Assembly: GCA_027484125.1 (NCBI GenBank) | Contig: JAIXUI010000012.1 | Location: 1-35,860 of the forward strand | Source of the DNA: Bacteroidota bacterium | GTDB lineage: Bacteria > Bacteroidota > Bacteroidia > UBA7662 > JAIXUI01 | Direction of reading: 5' to 3' | DNA: 35,860 nucleotides | In this document: positions 8,420-16,815 of the stretch, in pieces | How positions within the stretch are numbered: position 1 is the stretch's first letter | Layout: the number at the start of each line of letters is the position of its first letter | Program-made: the position numbers and the translations under genes | Notes under the pieces: model-generated | Databases searched by the model: none | What the model was told of the DNA's origin: nothing | What the model saw: the letters and a program-made list of their open reading frames with translations, nothing else

Positions 8420-8470
8420 GCCGCCTCTTTTCAAATTAGGTGGCAGACTTTAGGCATTTATTAACGGATA

Positions 8471-8500
8471 AAAAGAAAAAAAGCCTGAAAAATCAGGCTT
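8471..8500 (-). terminator. intrinsic terminator of the cbb3 oxidase operon
   Basis: On the minus strand, an 8-bp perfect stem (AAGCCTGA with TCAGGCTT, loop of four) is followed by a T-rich tract broken by one C. It begins 24 bases after the stop of the TauE/SafE-like gene and separates the cbb3 and aa3 operons. Confidence 0.85.
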
Positions 8501-8524
8501 TTAAATCAACAAATTTAAGCTATA

Positions 8525-9286
8525 TCAATGTGTTGGCTTGTTACAGCACTCCATTTGAGGCTGTTCCTGGGATGCTGTTGGTTTAATTTGTGGACTTATC
8601 ATCGGTATTCCTAAATCCATTCCCCTCAAGGTTATCAATAAACCCATCGTGAAAAGCAGGTATGGAACTACCCGCTGCATAATTGGCCTCAATTGATTGG
8701 AAGCTTTTAAACCAAGCCAAGAGACTATCAATAACACTGGAACTGATCCAAATCCAAATGATGTCATATAAATAGCTCCCCAAACTGGATTTGAACCCAC
8801 TAAACTACCAGCTAAGGCAATGTACACTAAGCCACAAGGTAAAAGCCCATTGGCTAATCCCATCAAAAAAAATCGAGCATAACCTATTCTTTTCCCTGCA
8901 TGTAGCATCAGTTTGCCACCAATTGAAAATTTAATGCGTTCTATGAAAGGCAACTTAATCTTTCCCGCAACATAAAAAGATGCAACAATCATGAGTGCTC
9001 CAAGGAATATAGAAATCCCTTGTTGCCAGCGGCCTAGAGACAATACGTTTCCTAATGCGCCACCTATTCCTCCTAAAGTTGCATAAACACTTACTCTTCC
9101 TACATGATAAACCAGTCGCTCTGTGAAAAAACGAAAGGTTGAATTCGAATTCACAGGCAAACTAAGTACCAGTGGCCCACACATTCCTAGGCAATGTAAG
9201 CTTCCTGCTGTTCCGATGAGCAATCCAGCTATCACCGCTTGCCCATAACTCGCTATTTCACCCATGTCTGTTGATGTTGGTACCAT
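8525..9286 (-). CDS. TauE/SafE-like (DsbD_2-type) membrane protein of the cbb3 cluster, possible copper handling
   Basis: A 253-residue protein with about six membrane segments. The first helix carries GSLHCLGMCGPLVLSLP, typical of the sulfite-exporter/urease-accessory-like transmembrane family found in many cbb3 clusters. His, Cys and Met in this segment, plus a C-terminal tail ending MECCNKPTH, look suited to binding a soft metal such as copper. A transport or assembly role in cbb3 maturation is inference. The first ATG at 9286 overlaps fixH by 34 bases; a second in-frame ATG at 9265 would cut the overlap to 13 and is also plausible. It is the last gene before the operon terminator. Confidence 0.85.
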   Translation of the reverse strand: MVPTSTDMGEIASYGQAVIAGLLIGTAGSLHCLGMCGPLVLSLPVNSNSTFRFFTERLVYHVGRVSVYATLGGIGGALGNVLSLGRWQQGISIFLGALMIVASFYVAGKIKLPFIERIKFSIGGKLMLHAGKRIGYARFFLMGLANGLLPCGLVYIALAGSLVGSNPVWGAIYMTSFGFGSVPVLLIVSWLGLKASNQLRPIMQRVVPYLLFTMGLLITLRGMDLGIPMISPQIKPTASQEQPQMECCNKPTH

Positions 9287-9681
9287 TTTCCTTGATACTG
9301 AAATCGCATCCTCACTTCCCAGCGCCCTGCTTTAAGCTCACCTACGGGTATAGCTGTAACTGCTTGTTTCATCTGGAAGTGCTGATCTGCGCCTAGATCA
9401 TCAGGGCGATACAGCTGAATTTTTCCACTTTCGATTTGCGCTATTTCAGGAATTGAAACTTGCAATTGATTGCCAATAAGTTCAAGTTTTGGCAATAATC
9501 CTTCTTCAATTGTTCGGTTGATTTCATCAATATCTTTCTGATAAAGCAACTCTTTTTGGTAGTAATCCTTGGAAACCAGTTCTACCGGTTGTGATTTGGA
9601 ATACACCGCAAAGGCGATCATGAAAGAACAGAAAATGATAAAGGCTACAATGATGCCTAATGGCCAAGGATGTATTTTCAT
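9253..9681 (-). CDS. ccoH: FixH/CcoH family cbb3 oxidase assembly protein
   Basis: A 142-residue protein with a single N-terminal membrane helix (about residues 8-28) and a periplasmic domain. The segment directly after the helix, LVSKDYYQKELLYQ, is characteristic of FixH. In proteobacteria FixH/CcoH is needed for stable assembly of the cbb3 oxidase. It starts six bases after the ccoG stop and its 3' end overlaps the next gene, so it is part of a tightly packed operon. Nothing appears missing. Confidence 0.9.
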   Translation of the reverse strand: MKIHPWPLGIIVAFIIFCSFMIAFAVYSKSQPVELVSKDYYQKELLYQKDIDEINRTIEEGLLPKLELIGNQLQVSIPEIAQIESGKIQLYRPDDLGADQHFQMKQAVTAIPVGELKAGRWEVRMRFQYQGKWYQHQQTWVK

Positions 9682-9687
9682 GTCTGT

Positions 9688-11088
9688 TTATTGGTTTGGA
9701 CCCGTAAAACGGGTTGAAATGGTCTCAACTTTTTTACCCTTCGCATAAACTTCGATGCTGAGTTTCATTCCGGGTGCTCGGTAATGGACTTTTGGAATAT
9801 CTACGAACATGGCCCCTTGCGCTAAGCCTTGCGGACTTAAGCTCAAGTTTGAGCCAACCATTCTGATTTTTGCTGAAGGAAACTCCTTGATTTTAAAGGT
9901 CACTTCTACTGGCTCGAAGGTTTTATTGATCGACTTAAGGGTATATAGGTTCGAGTAATAAATTCCTTGCTCGGTATAGAGTTGTCCTTTGGCTCTTAGG
10001 ATTGTGGTTTCTGTGTCAGGGCGTGAAAGGAGTAGGTAGAAAAAAAGTGTAAGCAAAAGCGATAACACAACCGTGTATGCTTTAACTCTTGTAGTGAATA
10101 CTTGACTGGTTTTCTCAACGATGTTGTTATAGGAGGTGTAGCGTATTAGCCCTTGGGGTTTATTCATAGCCACCATGATCTCATCACATGCATCGATGCA
10201 GTTGGTGCAGTTTACACATTCTAACTGTGTCCCATTTCGAATATCGATACCGGTAGGACAAACGGCCACGCATTTCTTGCAGTCGATACAATCTCCTGCA
10301 TCTTCCGGGCGATTTTTGATCTTTTTATCGCGCTTTTCTCCTCTTACAAAATCATAAGTAATATTGATTGAGTTTTTATCCAGCAATACGCCTTGCAGTC
10401 TTCCATAAGGGCAAACAATCAAACATGCTTGCTCGCGGAACCACCAATAAACAAAGAAGAAGATTCCGGTGAAAATGGTAATGGCAGCAAGGCCACCTAA
10501 ATGTTGACGCGGATCGTCAAGAATAATTTTAAATAAATCATCTGTACCTATGATATAGGCTAAAAAGGTATTGGCAATTAAAAAGGATAACGAAAAAAAC
10601 AGGAGGAACTTAGTAGAACGCTTTCTGATTTTTTCGGCATTCCAAGGCATTCCGGCTAGTTTTCGCTGTTGTGCAGCATCTCCTTCAATCCAGTATTCAA
10701 TCTTCCGGAATACCATCTCCATGAAAATAGTTTGTGGACAAACCCAGCCGCAGAACAATCGGCCGAATACTGCTGTAAACAGCACGATAAACACTATAAA
10801 TGCTATCACCCCCACCACCAACACATTGAAGTCTTGAGGCCAAAATGCCAACCCAAAAATGATGAACTTTCGCTCAAGTACATTGAATAGCATCAAAGGA
10901 TGGCCGTGAACCCGAATAAATGGGCCGGAAAACAATAGCGCCAGAAAAAACCAACTCAAGTAAGTGCGGTATTTGTAGAATACCCCTTTTACTAGCTTAG
11001 GATAAATCCATACTCGCTGACCGTCCTGGTCAACAGTTGCAATGGTATCTCTGAAAGATTGCGGTTTTTCTGGCGCTGCTGTTTCCAT
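9688..11088 (-). CDS. ccoG: CcoG/FixG/RdxA polyferredoxin-like protein, cbb3 oxidase accessory
   Basis: A 466-residue membrane iron-sulfur protein. It has several helices, two Cys-Pro motifs in membrane-adjacent loops (CGWVCPQ and CLIVCPYG), and a cytoplasmic bacterial ferredoxin domain with two 4Fe-4S motifs (CIDCKKCVAVCP and CVNCTNCIDAC). After a last helix comes an Ig-like periplasmic domain of about 120 residues. CcoG is reported to reduce Cu(II) to Cu(I) for cbb3 assembly, and is a standard member of cco/fix operons. It lies 29 bases after ccoP. All eight ferredoxin cysteines are present. Confidence 0.95.
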   Translation of the reverse strand: METAAPEKPQSFRDTIATVDQDGQRVWIYPKLVKGVFYKYRTYLSWFFLALLFSGPFIRVHGHPLMLFNVLERKFIIFGLAFWPQDFNVLVVGVIAFIVFIVLFTAVFGRLFCGWVCPQTIFMEMVFRKIEYWIEGDAAQQRKLAGMPWNAEKIRKRSTKFLLFFSLSFLIANTFLAYIIGTDDLFKIILDDPRQHLGGLAAITIFTGIFFFVYWWFREQACLIVCPYGRLQGVLLDKNSINITYDFVRGEKRDKKIKNRPEDAGDCIDCKKCVAVCPTGIDIRNGTQLECVNCTNCIDACDEIMVAMNKPQGLIRYTSYNNIVEKTSQVFTTRVKAYTVVLSLLLTLFFYLLLSRPDTETTILRAKGQLYTEQGIYYSNLYTLKSINKTFEPVEVTFKIKEFPSAKIRMVGSNLSLSPQGLAQGAMFVDIPKVHYRAPGMKLSIEVYAKGKKVETISTRFTGPNQ

Positions 11089-11117
11089 GTCTTAATTAGT
11101 ATAATGGATATACTACT

Positions 11118-11675
11118 CTAATTACTAACAAGTTCCCCTTGTGGTTCTTTTGGGTTGGCGGGATTACTTCCGTGCAAACTGTGGATGTAGCTCGCTACTT
11201 CAACAATTTGAGCAGGTTTCAGACTTGCTTCCCAAGGAATCATGCCTTTTTCTGGCACTCCTTTTTTAATTACACGAACCATTTCTTCAACGGTATTGCC
11301 ATGTAAGTAATAGTCGTCAGTAAGGTTGGGCCCTACCAAGCCTTCGCCATTCTGCCCATGACATGCGGCACAGTTGGCCGTAAATATTGCTTTGCCTTTT
11401 TCTAGAACAGCGCCATCGGAGCTGAATGCAAGTTGTACCATTCCTTGAGCTGCTTCTGCTTTCTTGCGTACAGCTTCCCCCTCTTTCATTTCAGCCACGT
11501 ATTCTTCTTCCTGTAAATCTCCGCTTCCGATCACATGGTATCGGGCAATGTACACCACAGAGAATAGAATGGTTACATAGAAGAGATAAATCCACCAAGG
11601 TGGAAGATCATTGTCAAACTCTTTGATGCCATCATAATCATGATCGAGCAATTCGTCTTTTACTTTCTTTGACAT
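11118..11675 (-). CDS. ccoP: cbb3-type oxidase subunit III, single-haem form
   Basis: A 185-residue membrane-anchored cytochrome c. The N-terminus has the CcoP-typical acidic DHDYDGIKEFDNDLPPWW stretch and one helix (about 27-45). A charged linker leads to one cytochrome c domain with haem motif CAACH (Cys102, Cys105, His106) and probable ligand Met145. Classical CcoP has two haem c domains; here only one is present, as in many Bacteroidota. It receives electrons in the periplasm and passes them to the CcoO part of CcoNO. Its start has an unusually strong Shine-Dalgarno sequence (11682-11688). Confidence 0.94.
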   Translation of the reverse strand: MSKKVKDELLDHDYDGIKEFDNDLPPWWIYLFYVTILFSVVYIARYHVIGSGDLQEEEYVAEMKEGEAVRKKAEAAQGMVQLAFSSDGAVLEKGKAIFTANCAACHGQNGEGLVGPNLTDDYYLHGNTVEEMVRVIKKGVPEKGMIPWEASLKPAQIVEVASYIHSLHGSNPANPKEPQGELVSN

Positions 11676-11681
11676 GGGTTG

Positions 11682-11688
11682 TCCTCCT
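11682..11688 (-). promoter_or_regulatory. strong Shine-Dalgarno sequence of ccoP
   Basis: The minus strand reads AGGAGGA, ending six bases before the ccoP ATG. This is a near-perfect anti-16S match at proper spacing, which stands out because the other starts I checked in this window show none. It lies between the ccoQ stop and the ccoP start and confirms the ccoP start. Confidence 0.7.
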
Positions 11689-11694
11689 AAAAAA

Positions 11695-11850
11695 TTAGTC
11701 TAGTGGGATGTTACGGTAGTAATCAATGTCGCTTTTCTTGGTCATGAATGCTTTAACTGAGTAAGCGATAAACACAGTCAGAAACAAGGTGAGGCCGATG
11801 ATTGGGAATACATCTACCCCTTGTATGGATTCTAAAACGTTCCGAATCAT
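11695..11850 (-). CDS. ccoQ: small CcoQ/FixQ-like subunit of the cbb3 oxidase
   Basis: A 51-residue protein beginning MIRNVLESIQGVD. It has one membrane helix (about 14-31), then a short tail with SVKAFMTKKSDIDYYRNIPLD. The location between ccoNO and ccoP, the single helix and the basic tail match CcoQ, the small stabilising subunit of cbb3 oxidases. It is five bases after the ccoNO stop and 19 before the ccoP start. Sequence conservation in this family is low, so position carries much of the call. Confidence 0.85.
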   Translation of the reverse strand: MIRNVLESIQGVDVFPIIGLTLFLTVFIAYSVKAFMTKKSDIDYYRNIPLD

Positions 11851-11855
11851 GGTGA

Positions 11856-13994
11856 TTAACGTTGAGCGGTTTCTTTTTTAGTTTGTATATCGGTACCAAG
11901 ACGTTGGAGATAAGCGATCAAGGCCACCATTTCCGATTCTGGCTTAGCTTTCAAGCCTGAAGTAGCCAAGTCGGCAACAATACCATCTGCTTGCATTTTC
12001 ATATCAGCGAGTGCCTGGTACTCATAGTTTTCAGGATAGGGCACTCCAAGGTTTCGCATCACCCTAATTTTGTTCGGTGTAACACTCCACTTCGCATCAT
12101 TTTCAACCAGCCAAGGATAAGGTGGCATTAATGAGCCAGGACTCATCGAACGTGGGTCAACCATGTGCTTATAGTGCCATGCTCTACCAGATCCTGAAGG
12201 ATATTTAGAGCCCACGCGGTGCAAGTCTGGTCCGGTACGTTTTGACCCCCATAGGAAGGGATGGTCGTAAACAAACTCTCCAGCTTTGGAATACTCTCCG
12301 TAACGTTCAGTTTCGGAACGGAACGGACGTACCATTTGTGAGTGACAAGAGTTACAGCCCTCTTTGATGTAAACATCACGACCAGTTAACTCAAGTGGTG
12401 TATAAGGCTTTACACTGGAAATGGTTGGAATGTTTGACTTAACTAAGAAAGCAGGGAAGAATTCAACCGCACCACCAATAAGAATCGCAACAGTTGTTAA
12501 AACAGTGAATAACACAGGTTTGCGCTCAAGCACTCGGTGACCATAGCCAACTTGAGGGTTATCATGATGTTCAGCAACTTTGACAACCACATGCTCGTTG
12601 GCAACCAAGCGTTTGCCTGCCATGGTCATTATCAGGTTATAAACCATTACAATGGCTCCAACCAAATACAGCGTTCCACCAATGCCTCGAATCACATACA
12701 TCGGAATAATCTGCGTAACGGTATCAAGGAAGTTAGGATATAACAGGTATCCATCAGGAGTAAATTGTTTCCACATCAACCCCTGGGTTACACCGGCCCA
12801 GTACATGGCCATAACCCAGAAAATCATCCCGATAGTACCAATCCAGAAGTGGAAATTAGCCAGCTTCTCAGAGTAAAGTTTAGTATTGAATAGTTTAGGT
12901 ATCAGATAATAAAGCATGGCAAACGTCATAAATCCGTTCCATCCTAAAGTGCCAACGTGAACGTGAGCAGGAATCCAGTCGGTAAAGTGAGAAAGCGCAT
13001 TAACGTTCTTCAGCGAGTGCATAGGCCCTTCGAATGTGGCCATACCGTATGAAGTAATGGCTACAACCAAGAACTTAAGCCTTGAGTCTTCTCTTACTTT
13101 ATCCCAAACTCCTCGAAGAGTAAGCAAACCATTGATCATACCACCCCAAGAAGGCGCAATCAACATAATAGAAAATACTACGCCTAAAGATTGAGCCCAG
13201 TCAGGCAATGCAGAATACAACAAGTGATGAGGGCCTGCCCAGATGTAAAGGAATATCAAAGACCAAAAGTGAATGATCGACAAGCGGTAAGAATAAACTG
13301 GCCGATCAGCCAATTTGGGAAGGAAGTAGTACATCAAACCCAAATAAGGCGTGGTGAGAAAGAATGCCACTGCGTTATGACCATACCACCATTGAACCAG
13401 CGCATCCTGTACACCCGCATACATAGAGTAGCTTTTGAACAGGTTTACCGGCATTTCGAAGGAGTTAACAATGTGCAATACGGCTACCGTAACCAAGGTG
13501 GCGATGTAAAACCAAATGGCCACGTACATATGCTTTTCATTGCGCTTTAGGATGGTACCAATCATGTTGATGCCAAAAACCACCCAAATCAGCGTGATGG
13601 CAATGTCGATTGGCCATTCCAATTCTGCGTATTCCTTAGAGGTGGTAATTCCCAAAGGCAAGGTCAATGCAGCAGAAACGATGATAAGTTGCCAGCCCCA
13701 AAAGTGAATGTTGCTGAGCAAGTCACTGAACATTCGGGTTTTACACAATCGCTGTAGCGAGTAATAAATACCCATGAAAATGGCATTGCCCACAAAGGCG
13801 AAAATCACTGCATTGGTATGCAATGGTCTTATTCTGCCATACGTCGTGTAAGGATTGCCCAAATTGAGCGATGGTTCCACAAGCTGGAAGGCGATGACGA
13901 CGCCGACCAACATGCCTACAATGCCCCAAAGCATCGTAGCGACCGCGAAGTTTTTCACGATCCGGTTGTCATAGGAAACGTTAAGTTCGGCCAT
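11856..13994 (-). CDS. ccoNO: fused cbb3 oxidase subunits I and II (CcoNO)
   Basis: A 712-residue fusion. Residues 1 to about 465 are CcoN, the haem-copper core, with His59 (haem b), His206, His256 and His257 (CuB), His344 and His346 (haems), and the segments QWWYGHNAV and WAGPHH. A linker (about 465-490) joins it to CcoO, which has one helix (about 494-517) and a monohaem cytochrome c domain with CNSCH at 547-551 and the CcoO-typical VRPFRSETERYG. The enzyme reduces oxygen with high affinity. The N-O fusion is common in Bacteroidota. All ligands appear intact. It is preceded by ccoS (21-base gap). Confidence 0.97.
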   Translation of the reverse strand: MAELNVSYDNRIVKNFAVATMLWGIVGMLVGVVIAFQLVEPSLNLGNPYTTYGRIRPLHTNAVIFAFVGNAIFMGIYYSLQRLCKTRMFSDLLSNIHFWGWQLIIVSAALTLPLGITTSKEYAELEWPIDIAITLIWVVFGINMIGTILKRNEKHMYVAIWFYIATLVTVAVLHIVNSFEMPVNLFKSYSMYAGVQDALVQWWYGHNAVAFFLTTPYLGLMYYFLPKLADRPVYSYRLSIIHFWSLIFLYIWAGPHHLLYSALPDWAQSLGVVFSIMLIAPSWGGMINGLLTLRGVWDKVREDSRLKFLVVAITSYGMATFEGPMHSLKNVNALSHFTDWIPAHVHVGTLGWNGFMTFAMLYYLIPKLFNTKLYSEKLANFHFWIGTIGMIFWVMAMYWAGVTQGLMWKQFTPDGYLLYPNFLDTVTQIIPMYVIRGIGGTLYLVGAIVMVYNLIMTMAGKRLVANEHVVVKVAEHHDNPQVGYGHRVLERKPVLFTVLTTVAILIGGAVEFFPAFLVKSNIPTISSVKPYTPLELTGRDVYIKEGCNSCHSQMVRPFRSETERYGEYSKAGEFVYDHPFLWGSKRTGPDLHRVGSKYPSGSGRAWHYKHMVDPRSMSPGSLMPPYPWLVENDAKWSVTPNKIRVMRNLGVPYPENYEYQALADMKMQADGIVADLATSGLKAKPESEMVALIAYLQRLGTDIQTKKETAQR

Positions 13995-14015
13995 AGTTTA
14001 AAGGTTTGTTCTTTG

Positions 14016-14174
14016 TTAGGGGTTGGTTTCTTCTTGCTGATCTTCGAAAAGCATTCTTACAGATGGAGTGTAATCGTCTTCATATTGGCCGCTCTTTACC
14101 GATTTGATAAAAGCATACAGGAAAAAAGCTGCCACCAGCAAGCTCACTCCCATCAGAAAAGCGATAATCTCCAT
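14016..14174 (-). CDS. ccoS: CcoS, cbb3 oxidase maturation protein
   Basis: A 52-residue protein starting MEIIAFLMGVS with one membrane helix (about 3-22), followed by the highly recognisable CcoS stretch SGQYEDDYTPSVRMLFED. CcoS is required for insertion of haem and copper into cbb3 oxidases in proteobacteria. It lies between ccoI and ccoNO, its usual place. The 90 bases between it and the ccoI stop are very AT-rich; a loose -7-like GATATTTG lies there, but the genes could equally be co-transcribed. Confidence 0.93.
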   Translation of the reverse strand: MEIIAFLMGVSLLVAAFFLYAFIKSVKSGQYEDDYTPSVRMLFEDQQEETNP

Positions 14175-14264
14175 CTTTGTTTAGGCTTATTAGATACAAA
14201 TATCTTAATTAAGAATTAGAATTTGGCATTTTATATATCTTTTTATCTATTTATCCTTTATAAT

Positions 14265-16706
14265 TTATCTAACTAACTGTTTATCAAGCTTTGAAGCCCG
14301 ATAATGCGCCTGACTTACTGCCAAAGTAACCACTGTAATGGTGCTCAAAGGCATCATAATAGCAGAAACCAACGGACTTAAAGAACCTGACAAGGCGAAA
14401 GACAAGCCAACTACGTTGTAAGCCAACGACATGAAGAGGTTGTTTCTTAGGATAATCTTGGAGCTTTTGGCATATTGAAGCAATGCTGGCAAAAATGGCA
14501 CCCTCGCTCCTTCTAATATGGCATCTGAAGCAGGACTAAATTGGGTACTGTCTTCGGCAACTGCCATCCCTACTTCTGCCTTCTTCAATGCTCCGGCATC
14601 ATTCAACCCATCGCCTACCATCAGCACTCGATGTCCAAGCGATTGTAACTGTTGAATTCTCTGGAGTTTGTCCGTAGGACTTTGGTTGAAGTACATCGTA
14701 GTTTGTGCACCAAACATTTGCCTTAACCGAGGCGCTTCAGAGTCGTTATCTCCCGAAAGTATAACAATGCGGTAATTGGCTGAAAGCTGAGCGGCGGCTT
14801 CTTCTAATCCTTTGCGCCATGCATTGGTAAAGCTCACATATCCTCGAACCACTTGGTCTATAGCGATGTAAACCGTGGTTAATCCAGGGCTTCCGGTTTG
14901 AGGTAATCCTTCCATCACAAAACTTCTGCTACCGATGGTTACCGCATGCCCATTGATAACTGCGCTAATCCCTCTTCCTTTGATTTCATCAAATAAATCC
15001 ACTTTAGCATTTCCCTTTCCACTTAAATGTTGGTAAAGCAACTTACTAAGTGGATGGGTAGAATTGCGACAAGCAGTTTTCACCCACTCCTGTTCCTCTT
15101 CATTCATATGAAGACGTGTACTGTCGATGGTTTGCAAATCAGTGTGCGTAAGTGTTCCGGTTTTATCCAATACAATGGTATCAATTCGGGTAAGCCGGTC
15201 AATTACATCGGGATTTTTTAGATAAAGATGCTGCAAACCGAAGCGGTGCATCATGGTACTGTAAGTAAAAGGAGCTGACAAAGCCAAGGCACAAGGGCAA
15301 GCAATGATGAGCACCGAAACCAGCACTGTGATAGCCACAGAGAAAGAGGTAAAAGACCAAAAGATAAACCCACCTATGGCCAACGACAGTACCAGTGGTG
15401 TAAAGACCTTGCTTATCCGATCTGTGATATTCTGATAATGCTGATTTGCAGCCTTTTTAAATGCCTCATCGTTCCATAGCTGGGTTAAATAACTCTGAGA
15501 AGATGGTTTTAAAACTTCCGCTTCAACGGCTCCTCCTATCACTTTCCCTCCGGCAAACAGAATATCACCTCGAAACTTCTCTACCGGATGACTTTCTCCC
15601 GTAACGAAGGAATAATCCATGAGTGTTTTATCAGAAACCAGCACAGCATCCGCCGGGATGATTTCTTCATTTCTTACTAAAACATGATCTCCCGGCACCA
15701 ATTGAGCAATGTTGACACTCTCTTCTTTTCCATCTACCAGCCTTAAACTGGCCAAGGGAAAAAAGGAGCGATAATCATGTTCAAAGCTTAAACGGTCAAA
15801 GGTTTTACGCTGAAGGTATTTGCCCAACATCAGAAAGAAAAGCAGTCCTCCAAGTGAATCATAATAACCAGGACCTATGGCCGAAATCGTTTCATACAGA
15901 CTCTGAAAGAATAAAGCAAGAATTCCTAAACTTATGGGCACATCGATGTTTAAAGTGCGCTGCTTTAATCCTGCCCAAGCAGACACGTAATAATCTTTGG
16001 AAACATACGTAACCACCGGAATAATGAGCAAAACATTGAGAATGCTGATAGCTCGCTCAATCATGGGGCTATTCAACCCATCATCAGCGAGGTATTCCGG
16101 AAAGCCCAAAAGCATGAGGTTTCCGAAGCAGAAACCAGCAATGCCAATGCGGTAAAGCATATGCCGACTTTCCTTGTCGGAAGCCTTCTTCTCATTCACC
16201 GCCATGTTCAACTGAGGCTCGTAACCGATAGCGGTCAGAGTTTCTACGATTGTGCGTACAGAGAGTTGACGAGGGTCGAAATCGAGCCTTAACTGACGGC
16301 GGGGAAAATCGACTCTGGAAACCAGCACACCGGGAACCAGTTTATGAAAATGTTCGAGCAAGTAAATACAGGCCGAACAATGCATTTGAGGCAAATGAAA
16401 GTTGACAACAGCACGCTCATTTGACTGGAAAGAAAGCAAAGAATTGGCAATCGCAGGTTCGTCTAAATAACCAAAGCGCAAGTCTGCTCGCATCTCAGCG
16501 AAACTTTGTCCTTGATGATCGTTGAGTTGGTAATATTGACAAAGGCCTTTTTCCTCTAGCAGTTCATACACAGATTTGCAGCCATTGCAGCAAAAATCTT
16601 TGTCCTTAAACAGCATAGACCTGATTGGTTCGTACTGAAATTGGTTGCCGCAGTGATAACAAGAATAAGCAGTAACAGCGGAGGGCGCATCAGAATAAAC
16701 AGCCAT
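14265..16706 (-). CDS. ccoI: P1B-type copper ATPase for cbb3 assembly
   Basis: An 813-residue heavy-metal P-type ATPase of the CcoI/FixI/CopA2 type. The N-terminal Cys-rich region (CYHCG at 16-20, FCCNGCKSVYELL from 38) is typical of CcoI. Next come a metal-binding domain with HCSACI (Cys110, Cys113), eight helices, the transport motif CPC (470-472), the phosphorylation site DKTGT (Asp514) and GDGLNDAGALKKAEVG. It exports Cu(I) to the periplasm for the CuB site of the oxidase rather than for resistance. It is the first gene of the cbb3 operon and is divergent from a cytochrome c gene. All catalytic motifs are intact. Confidence 0.95.
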   Translation of the reverse strand: MAVYSDAPSAVTAYSCYHCGNQFQYEPIRSMLFKDKDFCCNGCKSVYELLEEKGLCQYYQLNDHQGQSFAEMRADLRFGYLDEPAIANSLLSFQSNERAVVNFHLPQMHCSACIYLLEHFHKLVPGVLVSRVDFPRRQLRLDFDPRQLSVRTIVETLTAIGYEPQLNMAVNEKKASDKESRHMLYRIGIAGFCFGNLMLLGFPEYLADDGLNSPMIERAISILNVLLIIPVVTYVSKDYYVSAWAGLKQRTLNIDVPISLGILALFFQSLYETISAIGPGYYDSLGGLLFFLMLGKYLQRKTFDRLSFEHDYRSFFPLASLRLVDGKEESVNIAQLVPGDHVLVRNEEIIPADAVLVSDKTLMDYSFVTGESHPVEKFRGDILFAGGKVIGGAVEAEVLKPSSQSYLTQLWNDEAFKKAANQHYQNITDRISKVFTPLVLSLAIGGFIFWSFTSFSVAITVLVSVLIIACPCALALSAPFTYSTMMHRFGLQHLYLKNPDVIDRLTRIDTIVLDKTGTLTHTDLQTIDSTRLHMNEEEQEWVKTACRNSTHPLSKLLYQHLSGKGNAKVDLFDEIKGRGISAVINGHAVTIGSRSFVMEGLPQTGSPGLTTVYIAIDQVVRGYVSFTNAWRKGLEEAAAQLSANYRIVILSGDNDSEAPRLRQMFGAQTTMYFNQSPTDKLQRIQQLQSLGHRVLMVGDGLNDAGALKKAEVGMAVAEDSTQFSPASDAILEGARVPFLPALLQYAKSSKIILRNNLFMSLAYNVVGLSFALSGSLSPLVSAIMMPLSTITVVTLAVSQAHYRASKLDKQLVR

Positions 16707-16710
16707 GGCA

Positions 16711-16718
16711 CAAATTTA
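16711..16718 (-). promoter_or_regulatory. putative -7 box of ccoI
   Basis: Minus strand TAAATTTG, an exact TAnnTTTG match, with only four bases between it and the ccoI ATG. If used, transcription would start at or next to the start codon, giving a leaderless mRNA. No -33 element was recognised; the region upstream is AT-rich, which weakens the call. Confidence 0.4.
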
Positions 16719-16796
16719 GGTTTTTATACTTTTATATCTTTTTATTTAATAATCTTTTTTATCCGCCAATGAACATTAACCGCGCTTCAATTGTCA

Positions 16797-16804
16797 TAGA
16801 TTTG
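16797..16804 (+). promoter_or_regulatory. putative -7 box of the periplasmic cytochrome c gene
   Basis: Plus strand TAGATTTG, an exact TAnnTTTG match, 11 bases before the ATG of the cytochrome c gene in the divergent gap with ccoI. No clear -33 element is present. Confidence 0.45.
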
Positions 16805-16815
16805 CAACCTGAATT

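Noticed and set aside
16707-16815. FNR/ANR-type operator expected upstream of a cbb3 operon
   Set aside because: No TTGAT-N4-ATCAA-like palindrome could be found in the divergent gap between ccoI and the cytochrome c gene.
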